NCBI GenBank assembly: GCA_026196875.1
Contig: JAPHTP010000048.1
Coordinates: forward strand, 61,879-125,878
Source: Kangiellaceae bacterium
Lineage (GTDB): Bacteria > Pseudomonadota > Gammaproteobacteria > Enterobacterales > Kangiellaceae
DNA: 64,000 bases
Direction: 5' to 3'
The first letter of the stretch is position 1, and each line of letters begins with the position of its first letter. The translations under genes and the position numbers were made by a program. The notes beneath the pieces were generated by a model. The model was given only the letters and a program-made list of their open reading frames with translations. It searched no databases and was not told the origin of the DNA. Shown here in pieces: positions 47,109 to 55,641 of this stretch.

Positions 47109-49538
47109 CTACAAAGCAGTCTCAGCAGTCTGATAAATCAAACTGCGTTCGATTGACTTTCCTTGAATGTTTTGGATTTCGAGTCCGGGCCTACCATTTA
47201 CTTCGAGCACCAACGGACCTTGTGTGCGATCAATGCAAATGTCCACACCTAAATAACCGAGAGGGATCGCCTGTGCGCAGGCAAGCGATATTTTTCGCAC
47301 TTTATTCCAGTCAGGTATGACCAACCCGGCAAATGCAACTTGGCTATCGGGGTGCCAGTCGAGCGTTTTACCTTTTTGGGTTGCTTTGTTTAGTCGACCG
47401 GTTTCAATATCAACGGACACGCCAATTGCTCCCTGGTGCAAATTAGCTTTTCCGTTTGACTTCTCCGTCGGTAAACGCAACATCGCTGCCGCAATTTGAT
47501 TGTTAATGACGATAACCCTAATATCTGCTAGTCCACTCGGCGCGAGCAGCTGAAGCACATCATGCTGACGAATCATTGGTTCGATATAAACTTGATCGAT
47601 ATCTCCGTTTTGAGAAAAGGTGCCACACAATATATCTTGAGAGTGTGCCAAAAGTTCATCGCAAGAAAAACCATTGCCACCGGGAGTATAGAAGCGTCCG
47701 TCTTCAACTTTACTAATAACGATAATCCCGTTTCCTTGACTCCCCATATTAGGTTTAATCACAAACTGGCTTTGAGTTTCAAAAATCTCGACCAACGTCT
47801 TGACTTGACTCACTTGACTACAGCTTGCAAGAGTTTCTGGCGCCGGAATTTTATGTTTGGAAAGTACAGCTTTTGTTTTCAGCTTATCTGACGCCAGTAG
47901 CAAAAGTTCAGGCTTATTTAACCGATACACCGCCTCTCGGTTACGTTCATTTATACCAATAACCTGCTCTCCTTTTGCTAGCAGAGATTTAAACCTAAAT
48001 TGCTCGCTTAGCCGAATACCGTTCCATCTTCCGATAAGAATTTGAAAGAATAGAACGATTAAAAACATCTCCGGAAAAACGGCAAACAACCCTTGCAGAT
48101 AAATCGACTGAATAGAGGCGTAGCAGAGCACGACGACGACTAGTGTACCAAATGTTTTGGTAACAACACCCAGCCAGTCTCCTTCACTTGAAAGCTGCAA
48201 TAGTTTTTCGGCTAAGAAACTAATAATGACCACAGGAAGTAACGCAACAACGGCTAAATTCACCTCACGATGAATATCGCTAACAAAAATCCATGCCAGC
48301 ATGGCGATGGTAATAACAGAAATCGTTGCGGATAAGCGTGGAACTTTAAGTACCCGGGCCTTTTCCATTAGCTTTAACGAAACAAAAGCCAATACGACGA
48401 TTAAGCTGATGCCCGTCAACCCAATATAGACTCCGGTATAAGTACACGCGACGGCCAAGAGTAGTGGGACAAACACGCCAAAAGTCTGCAGTCCTACCAC
48501 ATTACGCATAAAGGTAATGACCGAAGCACAAAAAGGAAACAAAAGGAATGAAGTGATCACATTATCAGGCAACTTAAAACTTTTAAGTTCGATTGCAAGG
48601 TTAAAATTCTGTCCGCTGTTGTCAATTAGCTCAGGATGATAGGTAGGAGAAACATATTTATCTTTCGTAATGAACTGGTAGTCGAATTGAATGTTGGGAG
48701 AGTGCCGAAACAATGCTAAGTCACCACGGTATAACTCCAAGTAATGCGCAGGGATCTCCGCAAAATATCCATTGGTTGGATCAAATGGAACCCAGCGCCC
48801 CAAAACATAAGCTTCCACCCATTGATGAGAAGTTTTCTTCTTTCCCGCGTTCATTATTACACCGCCAACCAAACGCGTAGGAATTCCGTTAAGACGAGCC
48901 AAAGAAGCAAACAAGCGGCTTTTACCGTTGCAACTAGCAGCGCCTAATCTAAGTGCAGTTAACGAGCTGGTAAACCCTTTGAAGGGTAATGTTTCTAATT
49001 CCTGGGTGTAATCAAAAATTGCTTGTAGTACTGGTAACATATATTTATCAGAGGCAGGTTTTATTGATTGCCAGGCCTCGCGAATTTCTGGATGGTTAAC
49101 TGCAATTGCATCGGTTTCGGAAAGCGTCGACTGAAAAAGTTCACGGTCGATCGACTCGATTGATATTTGATTATCGATTTGATATTTCACTGCCTTATTC
49201 TGCAATAGCGCCTGATAATGGATTCTCTTTGCAAACTTGTCACCATCCCAACGTACCGCATCCCCCTGCTCCGACAATTCTCTTTGCAAAGCCATATTGT
49301 CTGCAGCCACAGTCTCTTCAATCACTTTTTGCCGAGGGTTATCGATAGGTAAAAATGTCGCAACAAACACATCCTTATCATTTGGTTTAAACTCCATAGA
49401 CAATTGATAAGAGAACGTAGGCGTAGGATTAATCTGGAGGAATCGCTCTAAAGCCGAATTGTGCCAAGAAAGTACACAGAGCAACAGAAAGGCTAAAAAA
49501 AGCAACAGTTTCTGTTTAAAGGTTAGCCTGGCCTGCAT
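47109..49538 (-). CDS. Fusion: transglutaminase-like domain - 7TM - ATP-grasp ligase
   Basis: An 809-residue inner-membrane protein. TM1 (about 10-27) leads to a periplasmic segment containing a transglutaminase core with a complete-looking triad, C203 (AASCNGKSRL), H238 (TSHQWVEAY) and D253 (VPFDPTNGYF). Seven TM helices span about 323-510, and a cytosolic RimK-like ATP-grasp domain covers about 515-809 (FVIKPNMGSQGNGI, IEPMIRQHD, DIRVIVINN, LEVNGRPGLEIQ). Related systems encode the transglutaminase-7TM protein and the glutamate-ligase-like ATP-grasp as two separate neighbours, and the transglutaminase is described as inactive; here they are one chain and the triad is present. Amide-bond formation is inferred; substrate unknown. 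Confidence 0.85.
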   Translation of the reverse strand: MQARLTFKQKLLLFLAFLLLCVLSWHNSALERFLQINPTPTFSYQLSMEFKPNDKDVFVATFLPIDNPRQKVIEETVAADNMALQRELSEQGDAVRWDGDKFAKRIHYQALLQNKAVKYQIDNQISIESIDRELFQSTLSETDAIAVNHPEIREAWQSIKPASDKYMLPVLQAIFDYTQELETLPFKGFTSSLTALRLGAASCNGKSRLFASLARLNGIPTRLVGGVIMNAGKKKTSHQWVEAYVLGRWVPFDPTNGYFAEIPAHYLELYRGDLALFRHSPNIQFDYQFITKDKYVSPTYHPELIDNSGQNFNLAIELKSFKLPDNVITSFLLFPFCASVITFMRNVVGLQTFGVFVPLLLAVACTYTGVYIGLTGISLIVVLAFVSLKLMEKARVLKVPRLSATISVITIAMLAWIFVSDIHREVNLAVVALLPVVIISFLAEKLLQLSSEGDWLGVVTKTFGTLVVVVLCYASIQSIYLQGLFAVFPEMFLIVLFFQILIGRWNGIRLSEQFRFKSLLAKGEQVIGINERNREAVYRLNKPELLLLASDKLKTKAVLSKHKIPAPETLASCSQVSQVKTLVEIFETQSQFVIKPNMGSQGNGIIVISKVEDGRFYTPGGNGFSCDELLAHSQDILCGTFSQNGDIDQVYIEPMIRQHDVLQLLAPSGLADIRVIVINNQIAAAMLRLPTEKSNGKANLHQGAIGVSVDIETGRLNKATQKGKTLDWHPDSQVAFAGLVIPDWNKVRKISLACAQAIPLGYLGVDICIDRTQGPLVLEVNGRPGLEIQNIQGKSIERSLIYQTAETAL

Positions 49539-49620
49539 ATGTATTTTCCCGTTGGTCTAGAATTAGGATTAATTATGCAACGACATACCGCAAAACTCAG
49601 TTCTGAAAGCGTCTTAGCTT

Positions 49621-49650
49621 TGTTATGAGAATGTATGATTATGTATGAAT
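49621..49650. promoter_or_regulatory. Tandem decamer direct repeats, probable response-regulator site
   Basis: ATGTATGATT (49631-49640) and ATGTATGAAT (49641-49650) are adjacent ten-base direct repeats, preceded by a related TGTTATGAGA. Ten-base phasing places both half-sites on one DNA face, typical of OmpR-family dimers. They lie in the 178-bp region between the divergent ATP-grasp fusion and sensor-kinase genes, so the regulator encoded at 52167 is the natural candidate. Confidence 0.5.
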
Positions 49651-49716
49651 GTGAAGGGCACCCACGCTTTTAATTGCACGGCTGCTTTGCACAGAAATCG
49701 AGTTTGATTTAAATTA

Positions 49717-51342
49717 GTGGTGAAACTTGTATACAGTCCCTTACCCAAACTGAAATTGCTCAGCTTAATTGAAAATATGTTTTTAAGAATTTATGGTACT
49801 ATTTTTCTCGCGATGCTCTTAGCCGCTTCCATGTCGGTAGCGTTATATCAATACAGCTACCAAGAGCGACTGAGCAACTATAGCGACTCCATACTAAAAG
49901 GCACGCTCGCACTCATTGCTAAAGGCCACGATAGGCAATCCAGCAGCAAAAAAGACCGCTGGTTAAGACTTATCTCCCAACTTACCGGGCTTAATATCAT
50001 AGTAAACAAAAATGAAGCTATTCATGAGAAGTGGCAGTTATCGGCTGCAGAAAATCAAATAGAAGCCAATCTATCTCTAAAAAACTATGTCTATTCAGTA
50101 CGCCTAGATAAGTTAAGCGAGCAGCAATTAAGAGCAATTGCTTTGCTTGTTATCAACGAGTTATCGATAACCAAAGGTCAATCACAAGACGCTAAAATAA
50201 GCCAAATTGATCAGCTATTCCCATTTGATATCAAATTAACGGCAGACTCTAACTATAGCGGCTTGATGGACAATCAACAGCGCCAGATATTTGAATCTGG
50301 CAATGTCGTTGTTGTCGAATCCACTGACTTTCACCAAAAAATTGTTTTAACTCAATTAGCAAATGGCAAACTTTTACAAATCGGACCGATTGACAATTTC
50401 AGAACGATCACCACTGAACTACTGATCACCTTGGTGCTAATTAACCTACTGTTAACTTCTCTTGTCACTTACTGGTTAGTGCGCCGCCTGGAAAAGAGGA
50501 TAGTTCTTGTTAATCAAGCAGTTAGCGAGTTCGGCCCGAGCAATACGCAAATACAGCTACCAGTAGACGGCAGCGATATTATTGCTAATTTGAGTACGAA
50601 AGTGAACGATATGGCGGCCCGAATTCAAGAGCTGTTAGCCCATCAAAAAGAAATCACTCAAGCAGTCTCCCACGAACTACGCACTCCGATTGCGCGGATT
50701 CGATTTCGATTGGAACTTTTGGCCGACGATGCAAAATCATTTTCAAAAGACCAGTTTGAAATAGTTAATGAAAAGGTCTTGGGGGTTGAACGAGATTTAA
50801 ATCAGCTCGAGAGCTTAGTTGATGAAATCCTCACCCTACATAAACTCGACCAAGACCGCAGCCAATACCCTATTAGTGACTTTGATGTCGATCCAGTTTT
50901 ACACTCTAAGGTCGAATCCTACTCACTCAGCTATCCAAATCTGGATATTAAATTGACAAGTAGCGGAGACCGATTGGTTAGCGCCAATCCCCGCGATCTA
51001 TCGCGCTTAATTGATAATATTCTAGGAAATGCATGCAAACACGCGAAATCAAGAATTCAGGTTAACCTCGCCGATGACCTTTTATATACTCGCCTAACCA
51101 TAGAAGATGATGGCGCTGGTATACCTTACGAAGATAGGCAGCGTATTTTTAAGCCCTTCGTGCAAGTTAAAAATGAAAGAAATGAACAAATTAATGGCTA
51201 TGGCCTCGGACTCGCAATCGTAAGTAGAATTGCTAATTTGAATGATATCGACATATCAATTGATGATAGCCACCTAGGCGGCGCGGCTTTTCATATTGAT
51301 TGTGTCAAACCCTCTCACCCCTTATGGGAGGGAATTGTATGA
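49717..51342 (+). CDS. Sensor histidine kinase (RstB/PhoQ-like)
   Basis: A 541-residue kinase starting at GTG 49717; ATG 49777 is an alternative closer to TM1, and neither has a strong ribosome site. TM1 (about 22-45), a periplasmic sensor (about 46-225), TM2 (about 228-250), a HAMP-like linker, HisKA with QAVSHELRTPIARIRF, and HATPase with LIDNILGNACKHA, EDDGAGIP and GYGLGLAI. Its stop overlaps the ATG of the acidic repeat protein by 4 bp (ATGA), and a response regulator follows, so the three form one operon divergent from the transglutaminase/ATP-grasp cluster. Confidence 0.85.
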   Translation: MVKLVYSPLPKLKLLSLIENMFLRIYGTIFLAMLLAASMSVALYQYSYQERLSNYSDSILKGTLALIAKGHDRQSSSKKDRWLRLISQLTGLNIIVNKNEAIHEKWQLSAAENQIEANLSLKNYVYSVRLDKLSEQQLRAIALLVINELSITKGQSQDAKISQIDQLFPFDIKLTADSNYSGLMDNQQRQIFESGNVVVVESTDFHQKIVLTQLANGKLLQIGPIDNFRTITTELLITLVLINLLLTSLVTYWLVRRLEKRIVLVNQAVSEFGPSNTQIQLPVDGSDIIANLSTKVNDMAARIQELLAHQKEITQAVSHELRTPIARIRFRLELLADDAKSFSKDQFEIVNEKVLGVERDLNQLESLVDEILTLHKLDQDRSQYPISDFDVDPVLHSKVESYSLSYPNLDIKLTSSGDRLVSANPRDLSRLIDNILGNACKHAKSRIQVNLADDLLYTRLTIEDDGAGIPYEDRQRIFKPFVQVKNERNEQINGYGLGLAIVSRIANLNDIDISIDDSHLGGAAFHIDCVKPSHPLWEGIV

Positions 51343-52073
51343 TGGCTACAAAACTCATACAAATGTATAACAACTGTCGTAAACACAACATCCCATGGGT
51401 GTGTGCTCTTTCTATTCTACTGATCTCCTTCTCCCCCAAAGCAAAAGAATTTGCAGAAGAAAGCAAAACAGAGTTGGAACTCCTAAGAGAATTAATCCAA
51501 TTAGAACAAGAGGAGCAGCCAACTCTAGAGCAAGAGCCTCAAGCACTTTTAGTATCAGAAACTGAACCAGAATTGGCTATTAACGAGGACAAACGACTGG
51601 TCGAGCAACTGCATAACTTTGAAGAGTCTAATGATAGTTTTCAAGAAAATAGCGAACACCAAGAATTAGAAACTCAAGAGCTGAATGATGTTCAAGAACC
51701 TTCTTCCAGCCTTCGCCAAGACGAGCCTTATCGAACAGAAGAAGAGGAAGACGTCGAAAACGAAGTGGAAATCGAACCGTCGGAGGAAGAAGAAGACATC
51801 GAAAACGAAGTGGAACCCGAGCCCTCGGAGGAAGAAGAGTACATCGAAGACGAAGAAGAAATCGACCCGCTGGAGGAAGAGGAGTACATCGAAGACGAAG
51901 AAGAAATCGACCCATCTGAGGAAGAGGAATACTTCGATGACGAAGAAGAATACTTTGATGATGAAGAGGAGTACTTCGATGATGAAGATCCGATAGATGA
52001 AGAAGAGGAAGAGGATCCGCCCGAGGAAGAGGAAGAAGACGAGGAGGAGGAAGACGATCCACCTCTGCTATGA
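51339..52073 (+). CDS. Extremely acidic Glu/Asp tandem-repeat protein
   Basis: A 244-residue protein from ATG 51339, with GGGAGGGA five bases upstream and a 4-bp overlap with the kinase stop. A short basic N-terminus and a hydrophobic segment (about 19-32, WVCALSILLISF) suggest a signal or single anchor. Residues 40-130 are Glu/Gln-rich, and from about 134 tandem repeats begin: four 15-residue units starting EEEE (for example EEEEYIEDEEEIDP) and then EEEYFDD units, ending EEEEEDDPPLL. It has no Lys/Arg in the repeat part. The location between kinase and regulator genes is unusual. Possible roles are a cation buffer or sensor, or a protein substrate of the neighbouring system; unproven. Confidence 0.7.
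   Translation: MMATKLIQMYNNCRKHNIPWVCALSILLISFSPKAKEFAEESKTELELLRELIQLEQEEQPTLEQEPQALLVSETEPELAINEDKRLVEQLHNFEESNDSFQENSEHQELETQELNDVQEPSSSLRQDEPYRTEEEEDVENEVEIEPSEEEEDIENEVEPEPSEEEEYIEDEEEIDPLEEEEYIEDEEEIDPSEEEEYFDDEEEYFDDEEEYFDDEDPIDEEEEEDPPEEEEEDEEEEDDPPLL
51738..51983 (+). repeat. In-frame tandem repeats (4 x 45 bp, then 21-24 bp units)
   Basis: Coding tandem repeats inside the acidic protein gene: four 45-bp units (51738-51917), each opening with four Glu codons, then one 24-bp and two 21-bp units encoding EYFDD blocks. Copy-to-copy identity is high in the third and fourth units, implying recent expansion and likely length variation between strains. Confidence 0.85.
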
Positions 52074-52166
52074 TAAATACTCTCAGGGCATCTGGCCTAC
52101 ACTATTAATGAAAAGCAAAGAACTCAATTTTAAAACTAACCAATTAACAATTTGTGAGCACACCAA

Positions 52167-52856
52167 ATGATAAAGATTCTGCTAGTGGAGGATGATATTG
52201 AGTTAGCTTCTTTAGTCAGTGAATATTTAACTAAAAGAAATTTTGAAGTTATCCATGTTGACCATGGCAACAAAGCGACCTCAAAAGCATTAGAACTCGA
52301 ACCTGACTTGGTAATTCTTGATCTAATGTTGCCAGGTAAAGATGGCATTTCGATTTGTAAAGAAATTCGTGCCCAATTGCAAATGCCGATCTTGATGCTG
52401 ACGGCCTCAGATGAACCGATAGACCACGTACTAGGTTTAGAAGTAGGGGCTGACGACTTTGTAAACAAACCTATTCAACCCCGTATATTGGTCGCAAGAA
52501 TTGAGGCTTTATTACGCCGAGTAGGCAGTCCGTCACAACCATCACCCACCCAATCAGACAGCGACTTAATATCCGCAGGAAAATTGAATATCAATACTGC
52601 CAATCGTGACGTATCACTTGACAGTTTGCCGGTAAAACTTAATGCGCAAGAATTCGATTTACTTGAGCTACTTGCCGAAAATGCTGGAAACATCATATCC
52701 AGGGACTTTATTTTTCAAACTCTCAAGGGGTATGAGTACGATGGACAAAGCCGATTTGTTGATATCTTAATATCCAGTGTCAGGCATAAACTCAATGACT
52801 CAGACGGAGAGATCATTAAAACCGTTCGTGGCAAGGGCTACTTGTTAGTAAAGTGA
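52167..52856 (+). CDS. OmpR-family response regulator (RstA-like)
   Basis: A 229-residue regulator. The receiver (1-118) has VEDDIELA, the acceptor Asp in LVILDLMLPGKDG, LMLTASDEP and VNKPIQPR. The winged helix (about 130-229) contains LNAQEFDLLELLAENAG and IIKTVRGKGYLLVK. It is the cognate partner of the kinase upstream, separated from it only by the acidic repeat gene. Predicted to control the divergent barrel/TPR/ATP-grasp cluster through the tandem decamers near 49640. Confidence 0.88.
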   Translation: MIKILLVEDDIELASLVSEYLTKRNFEVIHVDHGNKATSKALELEPDLVILDLMLPGKDGISICKEIRAQLQMPILMLTASDEPIDHVLGLEVGADDFVNKPIQPRILVARIEALLRRVGSPSQPSPTQSDSDLISAGKLNINTANRDVSLDSLPVKLNAQEFDLLELLAENAGNIISRDFIFQTLKGYEYDGQSRFVDILISSVRHKLNDSDGEIIKTVRGKGYLLVK

Positions 52857-52939
52857 CTATAATAGGCTTGAATGCATATTTACATAATCCGTTCCAATAA
52901 CTAAACTTGTAGCAAAGTCTTTTTAAATTACCTATTTTC

Positions 52940-53800
52940 ATGTCACAAGTATTACGAGAACTACTGGACTTATTAAGTCTGGAAAAAATTGAGCAGGGCC
53001 TTTTTCGAGGCAATAGTCAGGATATTGCGCTAGGACACGTTTTTGGTGGCCAGGTCATCGGCCAAGCCCTGTCAGCGGCCAAACAAACCATGGATCCTGA
53101 CAGGCATGTTCATTCTTTCCACAGCTATTTTCTTCGCCCAGGTGACGCGACCAAACCCATCGTTTATGATGTGGAGAATATTCGAGACGGAGGCAGTATT
53201 TCTACCCGTCGCGTCAAGGCCATCCAGAATGGAAAACGGGTCTTTTTCCTTACCGCCTCTTTCCATTCCTCAAAAGGCGGATTTGAGCATCAAGCAGAAA
53301 TGCCGCAAGTAGAGAGTCCAGAAAAACTGGTATCTGAACTGGAAATAGCTCGAAAGTTTGCCGATAAAATACCTGAGAGAATTCGCAACTTAGTGACTTG
53401 TGAAAAACCAATCGAAATTAAACCGGTAGAGTTTTTTAATCCGCTAAACCCAGAAGAAGCACCACCTAAGCGTCATGTGTGGATGAAAGCCAATGGTCCC
53501 CTTCCCGACGATTTAAGAGTACATAAATACGTGTTGGCCTATGCCTCAGACTTCGCATTTCTCCCGGTCGCCGGCCAGCCGCATAAAGTTTCTTTTATGT
53601 TACCTCAGTTTCAAATGGCCACAATTGACCATAGCATGTGGTTTCATCGTGACTTTCGATTTGATGATTGGTTGTTACATGTGATTGAAAGTCCTTCCGC
53701 CAGTAATGACCGCGGATTTGTTAGAGGGCAATTTTTTGACCGTAGCGGAAGACTAGTCGCGAGTACTGCCCAAGAAGGCGTAATGAGAGCGCGTAAATAA
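52940..53800 (+). CDS. tesB: Acyl-CoA thioesterase II
   Basis: A 286-residue double-hotdog thioesterase that hydrolyses medium- and long-chain acyl-CoA to free acid and CoA. Matches Tes[21 protein letters not shown] near the start, [29 protein letters not shown], the catalytic Asp in [14 protein letters not shown], and [21 protein letters not shown] with the catalytic Gln/Thr. Length equals E. coli TesB. Convergent with the DUF4197 gene, with no gap. Confidence 0.93.
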   Translation: MSQVLRELLDLLSLEKIEQGLFRGNSQDIALGHVFGGQVIGQALSAAKQTMDPDRHVHSFHSYFLRPGDATKPIVYDVENIRDGGSISTRRVKAIQNGKRVFFLTASFHSSKGGFEHQAEMPQVESPEKLVSELEIARKFADKIPERIRNLVTCEKPIEIKPVEFFNPLNPEEAPPKRHVWMKANGPLPDDLRVHKYVLAYASDFAFLPVAGQPHKVSFMLPQFQMATIDHSMWFHRDFRFDDWLLHVIESPSASNDRGFVRGQFFDRSGRLVASTAQEGVMRARK

Positions 53801-54532
53801 CTAAGACTGGGCAAACACTTTTTTCAGCAGCTCGGTTACCCTGGCGGCAGGGTTATGACGAATTTTTGCTTCTTCTTTGGCGACCAGCGTAAACAAACCA
53901 TCAAGCGATTTTTGCATAATGTAATTTTCTATATCAAGGTTTGGTTTTTCAGTAAAAGGTAACCTATCGTATGCTTTCAATAACGAACGATAGTCATCAT
54001 AAAATCCAATCTGCCCCATCGACTGTCGAATAATTGGCTGAAATTTCTGACGTAAATTAGATTCAGTTGTACGTTTAAAATACTGAGTCGCCGCATTATC
54101 TTGGCCCTTTAAAATTCCCCACGCGTCGCTGATTGTCATTTGGCTTATGCTACTTATAAATACGCTGCCAGCCTGCTGTGCTGCTTTTTCGGCTGAGCGG
54201 TTCATCTGCAATTCAAATTTATCCACTAGGCTGCCGAGACCGTATTTTCTTAAAGTCGTAGCGGTCTTATTTAATTCTTGAGGCACAGCAATGCGAATAA
54301 GTGGATTGTCGCTAAACCCTCCTTTTGCACTCGACTGTTGTACTGAATTGTTAGTCCCCACTTCTAATGCTTGCTTAAGACCGGACACGACGGTTTGCGT
54401 ATCTAAAGGTTGTTGATAGTTTTTTATTGCGGATGCGACCTGCTGCAGATCTGCTTGCTTACAACCTAGCAGGCTAACAATTAATGGCAACGCCAACCAT
54501 AGAGAGAAATTTTTAATTTTTATGTAGTACAT
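53801..54532 (-). CDS. DUF4197 domain lipoprotein
   Basis: A 243-residue protein with a signal and lipobox SLLGCKQ (Cys at about 24). The mature part is helical and matches DUF4197: SGLKQALEVGTNNSVQQ, NPLIRIAVPQEL, MNRSAEKAA, FKRTTESNLRQKF and LDGLFTLVAKEEAKIRHNPAARVTELLKKVF. This is a conserved outer-membrane or periplasmic protein family of unknown function, common in gammaproteobacteria. The stop codon directly abuts the end of tesB. Confidence 0.88.
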   Translation of the reverse strand: MYYIKIKNFSLWLALPLIVSLLGCKQADLQQVASAIKNYQQPLDTQTVVSGLKQALEVGTNNSVQQSSAKGGFSDNPLIRIAVPQELNKTATTLRKYGLGSLVDKFELQMNRSAEKAAQQAGSVFISSISQMTISDAWGILKGQDNAATQYFKRTTESNLRQKFQPIIRQSMGQIGFYDDYRSLLKAYDRLPFTEKPNLDIENYIMQKSLDGLFTLVAKEEAKIRHNPAARVTELLKKVFAQS

Positions 54533-54561
54533 GTCAGAAGCCCACTTTATTTTTATATCAA

Positions 54562-54798
54562 TTAATGCCCTCTTAACATGGTCACGAGATGCTGCACATG
54601 CTCAGCGGTCTCAACTCCTCTATCGGTTAAATAGCCTCCGTCAATTTGGGAAACAATCCCTTTATGAAAAAGGCGCTCAGCAGCAGCGATGGCTTGAGGA
54701 CTAGCATCATTATGTATTTTAAGACCTTCTTGAGTGGAATTTAGATTAAACAGGTTAAGCAGTTCTATTTCTTCAAGTATCAACTTATCTAGGGCCAT
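54562..54798 (-). CDS. TIGR02647 family small protein
   Basis: A 78-residue cytosolic helical protein. The pattern LLNLFNLNSTQEGLKIH, ASPQAIAAAERLFHKGIV and GGYLTDRGVETAEH is that of the TIGR02647 family found in Pseudomonas and relatives, of unknown function. It lies 29 bp upstream of the DUF4197 lipoprotein gene on the same strand, so the two are probably one unit. Confidence 0.85.
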   Translation of the reverse strand: MALDKLILEEIELLNLFNLNSTQEGLKIHNDASPQAIAAAERLFHKGIVSQIDGGYLTDRGVETAEHVQHLVTMLRGH

Positions 54799-54940
54799 AT
54801 TTTTTCCTTAAACTGTTTTACTTAGTAGTCACTAATAAGCATAACACGCTTTTCAATTAAACCAACCGTTCCATTAAGTTGAATATAAGATCGAACAGCA
54901 AAGCAGCCTCTTTATCTCAAAACCAAGAAACCCCTTAAAT

Positions 54941-54959
54941 AATAATAATTATCATTTGC
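54941..54959. promoter_or_regulatory. Fur-box-like site
   Basis: The 19 bases AATAATAATTATCATTTGC agree with the Fur consensus at 14 of 19 positions by my alignment. The site lies about 90 bp upstream of the small gene at 55050 and about 140 bp upstream of the leftward TIGR02647 gene, within a promoter-like AT-rich region. Iron-dependent repression is inferred. Confidence 0.5.
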
Positions 54960-55049
54960 ATTTAATTTATTTTGTGACTAGAATGTTTTTCAAACGATGA
55001 GCTGTTTAATCAAAAGATGAATTAGGGACACGCTATTAAGGACTCGACC

Positions 55050-55280
55050 ATGGGATATCAAATTGAAGCCTTTCTGGATAAGGGACGACCAGCGCTAAAA
55101 ATTTACGATGCTCAGCATCAATCTCTTTGTTTGTCCTGGACTTATCAAGGCCAACCATCTGAAACCTGTTCCCAACAGGAAATTCATCGACTTTTTAGAC
55201 AATTATTACTGCTCACTTGTAAACAGGATTTGCACAATGTTCGGGTTTTTAATCTCACCCCCTGTAAGTTAGATAGTTGA
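55050..55280 (+). CDS. Small hypothetical protein behind a Fur-like box
   Basis: A 76-residue cytosolic protein starting MGYQIEAFLDKGRPALKI. It contains two Cys near the middle (SLCLSW, SETCSQQE) and two nearer the C-terminus (LLLTCKQD, LTPCKL), has no TM and is probably alpha/beta. I do not recognise the family. A Fur-like box upstream suggests iron-regulated expression, and the four Cys would fit metal binding; both are inferences. A possible structured RNA and an intrinsic terminator lie downstream. Confidence 0.55.
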   Translation: MGYQIEAFLDKGRPALKIYDAQHQSLCLSWTYQGQPSETCSQQEIHRLFRQLLLLTCKQDLHNVRVFNLTPCKLDS

Positions 55281-55369
55281 GATATCCCCTCGTTTGCTCA
55301 GCTGTCTTTTCCACTACTTTGACTATAGCTCCCATTTCGAGTCAGGCGTATTGGAAAAGATTTAACTCG

Positions 55370-55517
55370 AGCTTTGTGCAACCCAATTTCTCTGCGTGAG
55401 AGAGGAAAGATCGCGGCCTCCGTTGACCCCATCATCGCAAGTTGTTGGTCGGATGGTAACTTGCGAAAAGGTAAGCTGTGATCATTATGCCCGAGGAATT
55501 CCTCGGGCTTTTTTATA
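55370..55517 (+). ncRNA. Candidate structured RNA or long 3' UTR
   Basis: A GC-richer stretch in the 361-bp gene-free interval, with three consecutive hairpins: TCTCT-GCGTG-AGAGA near 55390, a perfect CGCAAGTT/AACTTGCG stem with a 14-base loop (about 55436-55465), and a terminal intrinsic terminator. No ORF of note covers it. It could be an sRNA, possibly iron-linked given the Fur-like box further upstream, or the 3' UTR of the 76-residue gene. It does not match any RNA family that I know. Confidence 0.4.
55490..55516 (+). terminator. Intrinsic terminator
   Basis: GCCCGAGG-AATT-CCTCGGGC is a perfect eight-base-pair stem followed by six T. It ends the transcript of the small gene and/or the candidate RNA. 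Confidence 0.9.
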
Positions 55518-55641
55518 CCTAGTAAAATAGTTTACCTGCCTTATAAAAAGGTGACACTGCCGCTCCAAGTACAACCTCTCAATTTAGACTAGATTAACGA
55601 TGTGCTTGTTTGTAAAACCAGAGAAAATATTTCGGCTTGGA

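Noticed and set aside
51738..51983. Regular repeats as a CRISPR array
   Set aside because: The repeats are contiguous, in frame and coding, with no unique spacers and no cas genes nearby.
51628..52062. Pro/Leu/Arg-rich 144-residue frame on the minus strand
   Set aside because: It is the shadow of the Glu/Asp codon repeats on the plus strand; it has no ribosome site and its composition is explained by the opposite-strand repeats.
55370..55517. Hairpin region as 6S, 4.5S, tmRNA, Spot 42 or RNase P RNA
   Set aside because: None of the conserved sequences of these RNAs could be matched by eye.
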